From CAWIVH01 sp963839475 (lineage in GTDB: Bacteria; Acidobacteriota; UBA6911): DNA of 64,000 nt. The first letter of the stretch is position 1. Every line of letters starts with the position of its first letter. The DNA is taken from assembly GCA_963839475.1 (NCBI GenBank), contig CAWIVH010000021.1, forward strand, positions 372,001 through 436,000, read 5' to 3'. Under the pieces are notes generated by a model. The model made no database searches. It was not told the origin of the DNA and saw only the letters and a program-made list of their open reading frames with translations. The position numbers were made by a program, and so were the translations under genes. Positions 44,520 through 53,762 of this stretch are shown here, piece by piece.

Positions 44520-46334
44520 ATGACGTCCAATGGAGTTCTTCAGATTGTTCTTTATTTCTTTGTCGTGTACGCGTTGGCTAAACCGCTTGGCATCTACCTG
44601 GTGCGGATTTTTTCGGGAAAAAAAACCTTTCTGCACCCGGTTTTGCGTCCTATTGAACGTTGGATGTACACGCTCTGCGGGGTGCGTGAAGATGCAGAAC
44701 AAGGGTGGCTGAATTATGCGGGTTCCATGCTTCTCTTCAGCTTCGCCGGACTGCTAATTACTTTTGTCATACAGCGTGTGCAGGGCTTTTTGCCGCTTAA
44801 TCCACAGGGATTCGGTACCGACCACGCGCCCCAAGGATCTACTCCAATGACCCCGGATTTGGCCTTTAACACGGCGGTCAGCTTTGCCACGAACACCAAC
44901 TGGCAATCGTATGTGCCGGAAACGACGATGAGTTATTTCACTCAAATGGTAGGCCTCGCCACACACAATTTCATGTCCGCGGCAACCGGCATGGCGGTGG
45001 CTCTCGCCCTGGTGAGGGGCTTCGCGCGGCAATTGACCGACAAAATCGGCAACTTCTGGGTAGATGTGGTCCGCAGTATGCTCTATGTTCTCCTTCCCCT
45101 TTCTGTGGTGGCGGCGCTGCTGTTGGTTGCACAGGGAGTTGTACAAAACTTCCATCCCTACGTGACAGTGTCGACGCTGGAGGACGGCAGCCAGACGATA
45201 CCCCAGGGACCCGTTGCCTCACAGGAGGCAATTAAGATGCTCGGAACCAACGGAGGGGGATTTTTTAACGCAAATTCCGCTCATCCCTATGAAAATCCGA
45301 CTCCGTTTTCAAACTTCCTTCAGATTGTTTTAATATTCGCGATTCCCTCAGCATTGACCTACACCTTTGGAACCATGGTTGGAGATACAAAGCAGGGCTG
45401 GGTCCTCTTTGCGGCCATGAGCCTCCTTTTCCTGGTTGGAGTGTTTGCCACCTATGCCGCCGAGCAGGGCGGCAATTCGATCCTGTCTGAGGCGGGGCTG
45501 AAAACCACTCCCGACGCCGGGCAGCCGGGCGGAAACATGGAAGGGAAAGAAGTGAGATTCGGGATCGCCAATTCGGCGCTCTTTGCAGTCGCCACCACTT
45601 CAGCAAGCTGTGGAGCCGTAAACGCCATGCTCGACAGCTTTACGCCGCTGGGAGGCATGATTCCACTCATCAACATTGAACTCGGCGAGGTCATTTTCGG
45701 GGGAGTGGGGGCGGGACTCTACGGGATGCTGATGTTCTCAGTCCTTTCGGTGTTCATTGCCGGTTTGATGGTCGGGCGTACCCCCGAATACCTCGGCAAG
45801 AAGATTGAACAAAAGGAAGTAAAAATGGCCATGTTCGCTGTTCTTATCCTCGCAGCAAGCATTCTATTCCCCTCGGGCATGGCAGCGGTTATACGGTTTC
45901 CGAGCGGTTCCTGGATCAACACGCCAGGCCCTGCATCGGCCAACGGCGGAAATACCGGCCCGCACGGGCTCACGGAGATCCTCTATGCCTTCTCCAGCGC
46001 CGCCGGGAACAACGGAAGCGCGTTCGCCGGGCTCAACGCCAATACTGTTTTTTACAATACGGCGCTGGGACTTGCGATGCTCTCAGGGAGGTTTCTGATG
46101 ATCATCCCGTTGCTGGCGATGGCCGGCAGCCTGGCGGCGAAAAAGCATATTCCGCCGTCCTCGGGAACGCTCCCCACCGACGGTACGCTCTTTGTAGCGC
46201 TGTTGACGGGAGTTGTACTTATCGTGGGAGCGTTGACCTTCTTCCCGGCACTTGCACTCGGGCCGATCGTCGAACATTTCATGATGACCGGGAAAAAGAT
46301 GGCTTCTGTATTCACCTCGAGTTTGTGGAGTTGA
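44520..46334 (+). CDS. kdpA: K+-transporting ATPase subunit KdpA
   Basis: Potassium-binding membrane subunit of 604 residues with about ten helices. Filter-type loops are visible, including NTNWQSY (near residue 124) and LGTNGGGFFNANSAHPYENP (near 240). It belongs to the Trk/Ktr/HKT cation channel superfamily and passes K+ to KdpB. Length is somewhat above the 557 of E. coli. It is followed two bases later by kdpB. Confidence 0.96.
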   Translation: MTSNGVLQIVLYFFVVYALAKPLGIYLVRIFSGKKTFLHPVLRPIERWMYTLCGVREDAEQGWLNYAGSMLLFSFAGLLITFVIQRVQGFLPLNPQGFGTDHAPQGSTPMTPDLAFNTAVSFATNTNWQSYVPETTMSYFTQMVGLATHNFMSAATGMAVALALVRGFARQLTDKIGNFWVDVVRSMLYVLLPLSVVAALLLVAQGVVQNFHPYVTVSTLEDGSQTIPQGPVASQEAIKMLGTNGGGFFNANSAHPYENPTPFSNFLQIVLIFAIPSALTYTFGTMVGDTKQGWVLFAAMSLLFLVGVFATYAAEQGGNSILSEAGLKTTPDAGQPGGNMEGKEVRFGIANSALFAVATTSASCGAVNAMLDSFTPLGGMIPLINIELGEVIFGGVGAGLYGMLMFSVLSVFIAGLMVGRTPEYLGKKIEQKEVKMAMFAVLILAASILFPSGMAAVIRFPSGSWINTPGPASANGGNTGPHGLTEILYAFSSAAGNNGSAFAGLNANTVFYNTALGLAMLSGRFLMIIPLLAMAGSLAAKKHIPPSSGTLPTDGTLFVALLTGVVLIVGALTFFPALALGPIVEHFMMTGKKMASVFTSSLWS

Positions 46335-46336
46335 CC

Positions 46337-48433
46337 ATGATTTCCGGCTTGGATTCGCCCCTGGATTCACTGCTGCCGGCGAAGCGGCGGCATGCTCCCA
46401 AGCTGCTGGACGGCCCAATCCTTCGCCAGGCATTCAGGGATTCTTTTGCCAAATTGAATCCAAGAATCCTGGCAAAAAACCCGGTCATGTTCGTGGTCGA
46501 AATCGGCGCTGTATTTACGTCCATCCAGCTGCTTTTCGATGCAAGAAACCATGCGCAGAGCTTCGGGTTCACGCTGCAGATTGCATTATGGCTGTGGTTT
46601 ACGGTCCTTTTTGCCAACTTCGCCGAAGCAACGGCCGAGGGCCGCGGGAAAGCGCAAGCCAATTCCTTGCGGAAAACCAAGTCCGACACGACTGCAAAAA
46701 AGCTGGTCGCGGGATCCGTAGTACAGGTTGCATCAAGCCTACTGGCGCAGGGCGACATTGTCCTCTGCGCCGCGGGTGACGTGATCCCCGGAGACGGCGA
46801 AGTCATCGAGGGGATCGCAAGTGTGGATGAATCGGCTATTACCGGTGAAAGCGCGCCGGTGATCCGCGAATCCGGGGGCGACCGCAGCGCTGCGACCGGC
46901 GGGACCAAGGTGCTCTCCGATTGGATAAAGGTCAAGATCACTTCCAGGCCGGGAGAAACCTTCCTGGATCGGATGATCGCCCTGGTCGAAGGAGCTCAGC
47001 GTCAGAAAACCCCTAATGAGATCGCGCTGAACATCGTCATTGCAGGCTTAACACTCGTTTTCCTGCTTGCGGTCGTTTCTCTGAAACCGTTTGCGCAATA
47101 CAGCGTTTCGGCAGCGGGGGCCGGAAGCCTGCCCTCGGTCACCGTGTTGATCGCTCTCCTGGTTTGCCTGATTCCAACAACGATTGGAGGCCTGCTCTCG
47201 GCGATCGGGGTTGCCGGAATGGACCGGGTCATGCAACATAACATTCTCGCCATGAGCGGCAAGGCCGTTGAGGCGGCCGGGGACGTGAGCACCCTTCTGC
47301 TGGATAAAACCGGGACGATCACGCTTGGAAACCGCCAGGCCGTTGAGTTTCTTCCCGTTCTGGGAGTACAGGAGCTGGAACTCGCCGATGCTGCCCAGCT
47401 TTCGAGCCTGGCCGATGAAACGCCTGAGGGCAGGTCGATCGTAATTCTCGCGAAGGAGAAGTACCGGCTGCGCGGCCGCGAAATGTCGGAGCATGAGGCG
47501 CGCTTCATTCCCTTTTCGGCGCAGAGCCGGATGAGCGGGGTGGACCTTGATTATCGGTCGGTGCGGAAGGGAGCCTGCGACGCCATCAAGGCGTTTGTGC
47601 GGTCGCAAGGCGGCAAAGTCCCTGACGACCTTTCTGAACTCACCGATCGTATATCCAGATCGGGAGGCACCCCCCTGGTGGTTGCCGATAGCTCGAGGAT
47701 CTTGGGAGTCATTCATTTGAAAGATGTGGTCAAGGGAGGGATGACCGAGCGCTTTGCCCAGCTCCGCAGCATGGGGATCAGGACAATAATGATCACAGGC
47801 GACAATCCTCTGACGGCGGCCACGATCGCCGCGGAGGCCGGCGTCGACGACTTTCTGGCCCAAGCAACTCCCAAAGACAAGATGGATTTGATCAAGCGTG
47901 AGCAGGCTGGCGGCAGGCTGGTCGCAATGACCGGCGATGGCACCAACGATGCACCGGCTCTGGCCCAGGCCGATGTCGGACTGGCGATGAATACCGGCAC
48001 AATGGCAGCCAAAGAAGCCGGCAACATGGTCGACCTGGATAGCAATCCCACCAAGCTGATTGAAGTGGTTGCGATTGGAAAGCAGCTCCTCATGACCCGC
48101 GGAGCCCTTACGACATTTTCAATTGCGAACGATGTGGCCAAATATTTTGCCATATTGCCCGCGCTGTTTGCGTCCACCTACCCCGAAATGGCCAGGCTCA
48201 ACATCATGCAGTTGCACAGCCCCCAAAGCGCCATTCTTGCCGCTGTGATTTTCAATGCTCTGATAATCATCGCCCTGATACCGTTGGCTCTTCGTGGCGT
48301 TTCCTACCGGCCGTTGAATGCTGCCGAGCTTCTCCGCCGGAATCTTCTCGTATACGGCCTGGGCGGAATCCTCGCGCCATTCCCGGGAATCTGGCTACTC
48401 GACAGGCTGATTGGTTTGATTCATTTAGCATAG
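46337..48433 (+). CDS. kdpB: K+-transporting ATPase subunit KdpB
   Basis: P-type ATPase subunit of 698 residues: actuator TGES (AITGESAP), phosphorylation site DKTGTIT (near residue 324), and the hinge TGDGTNDAPALAQADVG, with a Kdp-type membrane domain. Start ATG 46337 lies two bases after the kdpA stop; a GTG at 46325 would overlap kdpA. All catalytic residues appear intact, so the pump should be functional. Confidence 0.96.
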   Translation: MISGLDSPLDSLLPAKRRHAPKLLDGPILRQAFRDSFAKLNPRILAKNPVMFVVEIGAVFTSIQLLFDARNHAQSFGFTLQIALWLWFTVLFANFAEATAEGRGKAQANSLRKTKSDTTAKKLVAGSVVQVASSLLAQGDIVLCAAGDVIPGDGEVIEGIASVDESAITGESAPVIRESGGDRSAATGGTKVLSDWIKVKITSRPGETFLDRMIALVEGAQRQKTPNEIALNIVIAGLTLVFLLAVVSLKPFAQYSVSAAGAGSLPSVTVLIALLVCLIPTTIGGLLSAIGVAGMDRVMQHNILAMSGKAVEAAGDVSTLLLDKTGTITLGNRQAVEFLPVLGVQELELADAAQLSSLADETPEGRSIVILAKEKYRLRGREMSEHEARFIPFSAQSRMSGVDLDYRSVRKGACDAIKAFVRSQGGKVPDDLSELTDRISRSGGTPLVVADSSRILGVIHLKDVVKGGMTERFAQLRSMGIRTIMITGDNPLTAATIAAEAGVDDFLAQATPKDKMDLIKREQAGGRLVAMTGDGTNDAPALAQADVGLAMNTGTMAAKEAGNMVDLDSNPTKLIEVVAIGKQLLMTRGALTTFSIANDVAKYFAILPALFASTYPEMARLNIMQLHSPQSAILAAVIFNALIIIALIPLALRGVSYRPLNAAELLRRNLLVYGLGGILAPFPGIWLLDRLIGLIHLA

Positions 48434-48442
48434 GGATTAGAG

Positions 48443-49021
48443 ATGAAGGGACAATTGGCGACATCCGTTCGCATCACCGTCCTCATGATGCTGATCACCG
48501 GATTGCTTTACCCGGCCATGGTCACAGGGCTGGCCAGTATTCTTTTCCCGGTACAGGCTAACGGAAGCCTTCTCACGGCCGAAGGGAGACTTGTGGGGTC
48601 CAGCCTTATTGGGCAGCGATTTAGCAAAGACATCTATTTTCACGGCCGCCCCTCTATGGCAGGCGACGGCTATGATGCATCGAATTCCGGTGGCAGCAAC
48701 CTGGGCCCCACCAGCCGGAAACTTGTGGAGCGAATGAAAGCGGACATGGAGAACTTTAAAAAGGCAAATCCCCGATTTTCCGGAGCGATTCCCTCAGATC
48801 TACTTTCATCCTCAGCGAGTGGCCTGGATCCTCACATCAGCCCGGCATCCGCGGAGGCCCAGTTGATGCGAGTTGCCGGTGCTCGCCGCATGTCCGAAAC
48901 GCAGGTGCGGGAACTGATCCGGCGCCACACCGAAGGCCGTCAATTCGGGATTCTGGGCGAAGCACGCGTAAATGTTTTGCGGCTCAACCTGTCACTGGAC
49001 CAGGCCGGAATAAAACGCTAG
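48443..49021 (+). CDS. kdpC: K+-transporting ATPase subunit KdpC
   Basis: The 192-residue protein has one N-terminal membrane helix and a periplasmic domain. The conserved blocks are FHGRPSMAGDGYDASNSGGSN (quoted by FHGRPS and SNSGGSN) and SGLDPHISPASA. KdpC completes the KdpFABC complex. Starts nine bases after kdpB and ends 12 bases before the first KdpD-N gene. Confidence 0.95.
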   Translation: MKGQLATSVRITVLMMLITGLLYPAMVTGLASILFPVQANGSLLTAEGRLVGSSLIGQRFSKDIYFHGRPSMAGDGYDASNSGGSNLGPTSRKLVERMKADMENFKKANPRFSGAIPSDLLSSSASGLDPHISPASAEAQLMRVAGARRMSETQVRELIRRHTEGRQFGILGEARVNVLRLNLSLDQAGIKR

Positions 49022-49033
49022 AGGAAGCCGGCG

Positions 49034-50143
49034 ATGCCTCCGAACTATGATTCCAGGCCCGACCCTGAGGAATTGCTCCGGCGCCTCCAGGCTGAGGAGA
49101 AGTCAGAGCGCACCGGCCGACTCAAGATCTTTCTCGGCTACGCATCCAACGTAGGAAAATCTTTTAGAATGTTCGATGAGGGCCGCAGGCGCAAAATGCG
49201 CGGCGAAGATGTCATCGTCGGGGCGGTACAGGACAAATGCAGTCTGGATCTGCAGCAGCTGCTGAGCCTCTTTGAAATAACGCCGGCAGTGGTGGCTGCA
49301 ACCTCCGGCAAACTGCAGCATGCGCTCGACGCGGATGCCATTCTGCGCCGGCGCCCAGATGTCTGCCTGGTGGACGGCCTCGCGCAGGATAATCCTCCTG
49401 GGAGCAGGAACCGCTATCGCTGGCAGGATGTGCATGATCTTGTAGCCGGTGGAATCACGGTCGTAACAACTTTAAATCTTCAGCACGTCGCCGAGCAGCA
49501 AGAAGCGGTCGCGCGATTCACGGGCAAACGCGCAGCCAACTCTGTCCCGGAAGAATTCATCCGAACAGCAGATGAAATTGAACTGGTGGATGCGACGCCG
49601 GAGGAATTGATGCAGCGCTCGGAATCGCCGGCCCTTTCTGATACACGACGCCTTTCGGTTTTGCGCGAGCTGGCATTGCTTTTTGCCGCCGACGTGGTCG
49701 ACAACCAACTGCAGCGGTACCTCCAGGCCAACGGCATCGAAATGATGTTCGGCGGCCAGGAAAAAATCCTGGTTTGTATTACGTCTCATAGCAATGCCAA
49801 AAAAATGCTTGAAAGCGGGAGGAGAAACGCGGACCGTTTTCATTGCGACCTTTTGGCGCTTTACGTGCGTCAAAATAACTCGAGCAGCCGGGAGGAAGCG
49901 GCAGTTCAAAAAAACTTGAACCTGGCGCGAGACCTGGGAGCTAAAGTCTTCTCTCAGATGGGCCGGGATTCGGTTTCGGCCATTGTCGAGTTCGCACGAA
50001 CCAATGGTGTTACCCAGATCTTCGTGGGCCACAGCATATCCAGTAGATGGACCGCCTTTTTCTCAGGCAGCACTCTGGACCGTCTTATCAGCACGGCTGA
50101 AGGCATGGATGTGAGGATATTCCCTCATGCGGGATCGATTTGA
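49034..50143 (+). CDS. Separate KdpD N-terminal domain + USP protein, with altered nucleotide-site motifs
   Basis: The 369-residue cytosolic protein equals the first half of a full-length KdpD: an N-terminal KdpD domain (about residues 28-215) and a USP-like domain (about 235-365, ILVCITSHSNAKKMLESG to IFVGHSI). It has no membrane or kinase domain. The P-loop reads GYASNVGKS where the family has G-x3-GVGKT, and the block DELAHTN found in the partner gene is DGLAQDN here. Nucleotide handling is therefore probably changed. It overlaps its paralogue by 17 bases and may act as a modulating partner; that is inference. Confidence 0.85.
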   Translation: MPPNYDSRPDPEELLRRLQAEEKSERTGRLKIFLGYASNVGKSFRMFDEGRRRKMRGEDVIVGAVQDKCSLDLQQLLSLFEITPAVVAATSGKLQHALDADAILRRRPDVCLVDGLAQDNPPGSRNRYRWQDVHDLVAGGITVVTTLNLQHVAEQQEAVARFTGKRAANSVPEEFIRTADEIELVDATPEELMQRSESPALSDTRRLSVLRELALLFAADVVDNQLQRYLQANGIEMMFGGQEKILVCITSHSNAKKMLESGRRNADRFHCDLLALYVRQNNSSSREEAAVQKNLNLARDLGAKVFSQMGRDSVSAIVEFARTNGVTQIFVGHSISSRWTAFFSGSTLDRLISTAEGMDVRIFPHAGSI

Positions 50144-51269
50144 CAGGCTGAACCAAAAACGGCCGGGTAAGCTGAAAATCTATCTCGGCTATGCCGCCGG
50201 TGTCGGAAAAACCTACCAGATGATGGAAGAAGGGCAAGCCCTCCTCCGCCAGGGCACCGATGTTGTCATCGGCTATTTCGAGCCGCACGGGCGCGCAGAC
50301 ACGATAACCAAGTCAGAGGGACTACCACAGATTCCACGAAAAAAGATCTGCTATCGCGGAGCCGAATTCGAGGAGATGGACGTGGATTCGGTCCTGCGAA
50401 GACATCCGGCTATTTGCCTGGTCGATGAACTGGCTCATACAAACATACCAGGCTCGGAGCACACAAAACGGTGGGAGGACGTCCAAACCCTTTTGGAAGC
50501 CGGTATTGATGTTATCAGCACTGTGAATGTCCAACATATAGAAAGCTTCAACGATCAGGTCAAACAGATCACCGGGATCCGGGTGCGCGAAACCCTGCCG
50601 GATTGGGTGGTGGATGAGGCCGTGGAAGTCATTGTAGTGGATGTGACCCCGCAGGCTCTTAGGAATCGCCTGGAACGAGGAGCCATTTACCGGCCAGAAA
50701 AAGCAGAACAGGCACTCCGCAATTTTTTTACCGAGCAAAATCTCAGCTCGTTGCGCGAATTGGCATTTCGACACGCCGCGCACGAAGTTGAGGGACGCCT
50801 GACGAATCATTCTCCGCGTCATGCCGGGATTCCCTCCCGAATCGGAAAGAACAAAACCAGCAATAAAGGGCGTAGGGAGCGGATCCTGATTTGCCTGGAT
50901 GAAAAACCTTTTACTGCCATGCTAATCCGCCGCGGCAAGCGGGTTGCGGATTACCTCCAAGGAGATTGCCTTGCGATCCATGTCCTGCCCGGCCTGAACT
51001 GGGATAGGATTCCCCCCAAAGATCGTGCCGCGCTGGAAAAACACCTGACCTTCGCAAAGAACCTGCGCATCCATACTCAAATCGTGGACGGCAGCAGAAT
51101 TCCCGATGCTTTGGTGGCCTTTGCCCGTGAACAAAACATAACGCAAATCTATCTTGGTAGAACCAGAACCCGATACCGATCTTCTCCATTCCACAAGGAC
51201 GTGGTCCACGGTGTTGTGACGCTGGCGAAGGACATGCAGGTTGTTATCGTCTCCGAGCGGCATCGATAA
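50127..51269 (+). CDS. Separate KdpD N-terminal domain + USP protein, intact motifs
   Basis: The 380-residue paralogue of the preceding gene: KdpD domain with canonical GYAAGVGKTYQMM, VDELAHTNIPGSEHTKRW, VSTVNVQHI (as STVNVQHIES) and a C-terminal USP-like domain (about 250-375; RILICLDEKPFTAML to ITQIYLGRTRTRY). Again, no membrane or kinase part. Short KdpD proteins are known in kdp operons of cyanobacteria. The most economical idea is that this protein complements the truncated sensor at 41912 and relays its state; binding of ATP and cyclic di-AMP at these modules is family knowledge. Confidence 0.88.
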   Translation: MRDRFDRLNQKRPGKLKIYLGYAAGVGKTYQMMEEGQALLRQGTDVVIGYFEPHGRADTITKSEGLPQIPRKKICYRGAEFEEMDVDSVLRRHPAICLVDELAHTNIPGSEHTKRWEDVQTLLEAGIDVISTVNVQHIESFNDQVKQITGIRVRETLPDWVVDEAVEVIVVDVTPQALRNRLERGAIYRPEKAEQALRNFFTEQNLSSLRELAFRHAAHEVEGRLTNHSPRHAGIPSRIGKNKTSNKGRRERILICLDEKPFTAMLIRRGKRVADYLQGDCLAIHVLPGLNWDRIPPKDRAALEKHLTFAKNLRIHTQIVDGSRIPDALVAFAREQNITQIYLGRTRTRYRSSPFHKDVVHGVVTLAKDMQVVIVSERHR

Positions 51270-51512
51270 CCGTTCCCAAAGCGGAGTCAACATGGATCCC
51301 AGTTCGACCGTGAGGGTGCTTGAAGGATTCCGCCTAAAAACTCGGAATCGGAACCTGCGTGGGGTTTGCAGCGGGAGTCGAAATCCGGAAACAGTTCAAT
51401 TCAATGTTTGAAATGGTGTTCGGCGGCCCAAACGCCGAACCGTGGACAGCCGAGAATTCGGAGTTTCAAGTTCGAGGGCGTTGATATTCCACTCCAATGA
51501 TCTCCACACAGC
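51270..51512. other. Convergent gap with hairpin
   Basis: No gene is supported between the two converging operons. A perfect 8-bp inverted repeat (GTTCGGCG, 51418-51425; CGCCGAAC, 51433-51440) with a 7-base loop could serve as a terminator for either strand, although no T-run follows it. Confidence 0.4.
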
Positions 51513-53120
51513 CTAGCTTTCCCTGTAGTTTAAAAGCCAGAAGCCTATCAGCACAAAGCATATGGGCCAGATCCAGGAGAGCCACTTCTTCGCTCCTTCC
51601 GGCCCCCGAAGTTCAAGCCAGCGCGACCATCCGGCGACGATGCCGAAAAGCGCGATAGGGATGTGGCTTAACTCCGCAAGGAGCTGTTCCTTGTAATTGG
51701 TAAGCGAGTGCGTGTGCGTAATCAGTACGGCACCTCCCAGTGCACACACCAGCGGGAAAACAAGGGCAGCCCGGGGAGAATGGCTTTTCCCAATCCGAAT
51801 CCGCCATTCATACCAGGCAAAGGCGATGATCAGAGGTAGTACCAGCCGGTGCTGAAAGACCTCCGCAACAGCAAAACCCTTCCAGAAGGGAAGCGGCCCG
51901 AGCGGCCAATAATCCACGTCAGCCATGAAAAAAAGGAACACTCCAAGCGCAAGAAAGGTAAGTGGCCAGTGGCGTGCCCAGCCCACACCGGCGCGCGATA
52001 AAACTGCAAGAAAACCGAGCAGCAGTACGAAGATACCGGCCCAATGATGATTGAACTCCGAAAGGGCAATTTCCGCCTGGGTTCGCGGTGCTGTTAGTTG
52101 ACCGGGGACATAAGAATCGAATCGACCCGGATTCGTTTCACTTGGTATGGCCGGTCGGTACACATCTATGAGCGCTGGCGGATGCAGACGCGGAGCCTTC
52201 GGGGTGAATCGTTCGGCAATATCGGAAAGAGGGACTCTCATCGCGGCGATATCTACGGCAGGCGGCTGCGAAGTCAGGGAGCCGGCGGCGAGGATCACCG
52301 TAAAGGCGACTCCGATCTCCACTTCGGCAAATCGTCGCATCCAGGCAAAAAAGGTGAGATCGCCGGCCTGTGCCTGCCTGACGATCAAAAAATTGACGGC
52401 GCCAAGCGCGAGTAGGATCAGGAAAAGGGCTATTTTCGTCCCGACCATGGCGCCATAGGCAGTTCCGAGCAGCGCCTCCGGCGCGTCGATGTATACGAAT
52501 GACAGGCCGATCCCGGCGGAGAGGAGGACCCCGACGCTCAACTGAGCAAGCCTGGAAAAGCGGGTTGCCAGAATGCTCAGAATCGTGCCATCGCCGCACC
52601 GTGTCAACGATAGCACCAGGAAGGGAAGTCCTCCGACCCATGCCGCTGTGGCGGCATAATGCGCACCGGTCAGCAACGCAAGGGGCAATCGATGATCGAG
52701 CCGGGCTACGGCGTGGCTCGTGGTGACAGATGCTGCGATAATGCCGCCCGACAGTAAAAGCGACCACCACCGGGAGCTCCGGCCGGCTGACAATTGTAGA
52801 CCTGCAATTATGAGCGAAAGCAACAGGGTAACGCTGTCCGCCAGGAAAAAGTTCGCTCCTGCCACCTCAAGGAAAGTCAGGCCCGTCGTCCCTATAAGGA
52901 TAGCCGTATCGGCAGCGATGTTCGCGAGTTGGACCAGGGAAAGAGCCAAAGCGGCCCACATGGTCAATCTGCGGCAGGCGCACTCCCCTTCGGTCTGGTT
53001 CAATTCGCGGCCTGCCAAAATTCCAAAGACAATCCCGCCGCCGATAAGGGTCTGCAATGAAAGGGTCAAACCCCTCAGCACAACGAGGAGGAAACCGAAA
53101 ATATCGAGTAATTGAGTCAC
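51513..53120 (-). CDS. copD: CopD-type copper resistance membrane protein
   Basis: A 535-residue protein with about 13 membrane helices. The first part is CopD-like (LLDIFGFLLVVLRGL, then SHAVARLDHRLPLALLTGAHYAATAAWVGG quoted as THSHAV-type region), with histidines in membrane segments typical of copper import or export proteins; the C-terminal half adds more helices. Because copC ends at 53132, I start it at GTG 53120 rather than at the longer frame beginning 53195. The ribosome binding site is weak, so the start is uncertain. It follows copC in one operon. Confidence 0.72.
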   Translation of the reverse strand: MTQLLDIFGFLLVVLRGLTLSLQTLIGGGIVFGILAGRELNQTEGECACRRLTMWAALALSLVQLANIAADTAILIGTTGLTFLEVAGANFFLADSVTLLLSLIIAGLQLSAGRSSRWWSLLLSGGIIAASVTTSHAVARLDHRLPLALLTGAHYAATAAWVGGLPFLVLSLTRCGDGTILSILATRFSRLAQLSVGVLLSAGIGLSFVYIDAPEALLGTAYGAMVGTKIALFLILLALGAVNFLIVRQAQAGDLTFFAWMRRFAEVEIGVAFTVILAAGSLTSQPPAVDIAAMRVPLSDIAERFTPKAPRLHPPALIDVYRPAIPSETNPGRFDSYVPGQLTAPRTQAEIALSEFNHHWAGIFVLLLGFLAVLSRAGVGWARHWPLTFLALGVFLFFMADVDYWPLGPLPFWKGFAVAEVFQHRLVLPLIIAFAWYEWRIRIGKSHSPRAALVFPLVCALGGAVLITHTHSLTNYKEQLLAELSHIPIALFGIVAGWSRWLELRGPEGAKKWLSWIWPICFVLIGFWLLNYRES

Positions 53121-53131
53121 CGTGTAGACCG

Positions 53132-53494
53132 CTATTGGACCGTGAAAGGGTACTCGCCCCGCGTTATATGTCCGTCGGAGGCAAGCACCTGCCATCGCAG
53201 CCGGTAACTTCCCGGCCTCAGACCTTTGGCATGTGCCGTCAGAACTTCAGGGCTCATTTGTTTCTCAATCGTCAAGGTGCGGACGCTTTTATCTTCGAGG
53301 ACCAGGCTGATTTGGGAGCGACTCGAGTCGATCCTCGAATTGAATTTGAGATGAATTGCAAAATCGGGGCCTTTGACGGATCCATTTTTGGCGGGGGTTG
53401 CCTCCAGCAGGATCGCGTGAGCCATCAGGGCAGGTGCTGCAACAATGAACAGGAATCCTCCATAAAGGAGAACAATGGAAAAACGGCGCATCAT
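53132..53494 (-). CDS. copC: CopC-type periplasmic copper-binding protein
   Basis: A 120-residue secreted protein: signal peptide ending at ALMAHA, so the mature protein would begin with the copper-ligand His, as in CopC/YobA and LPMO-like sites (HAILLEATPAKNGSV). The second Cu ligand lies in SDGHITRGEYPF. I start at ATG 53494 of a tandem ATG-ATG. Probably carries copper for the CopD protein downstream. Confidence 0.85.
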   Translation of the reverse strand: MMRRFSIVLLYGGFLFIVAAPALMAHAILLEATPAKNGSVKGPDFAIHLKFNSRIDSSRSQISLVLEDKSVRTLTIEKQMSPEVLTAHAKGLRPGSYRLRWQVLASDGHITRGEYPFTVQ

Positions 53495-53762
53495 CGCTCT
53501 AATCTTTCCTTTCCCAAGTATAGGTGGCCATTTGAAAGTGAGTTTACCCATCCATTGTGGAATGTACCAGGCATTTTGTCAGCGCCAGTTGCTGCGCATC
53601 AAGCCTCCTGATTCCCATCGCGGATCCATGCTGAGATGCATGCAAGGCAATCGAGATTCAAATGGGCGTTAAATCCTCCATCTCCGACCTCGCAGCGGTC
53701 TCGAATGGTTTTGATCGGCAACTGGCGTTGAGTAGAAGCACAGCCGAGGCTATAATCGTGCC

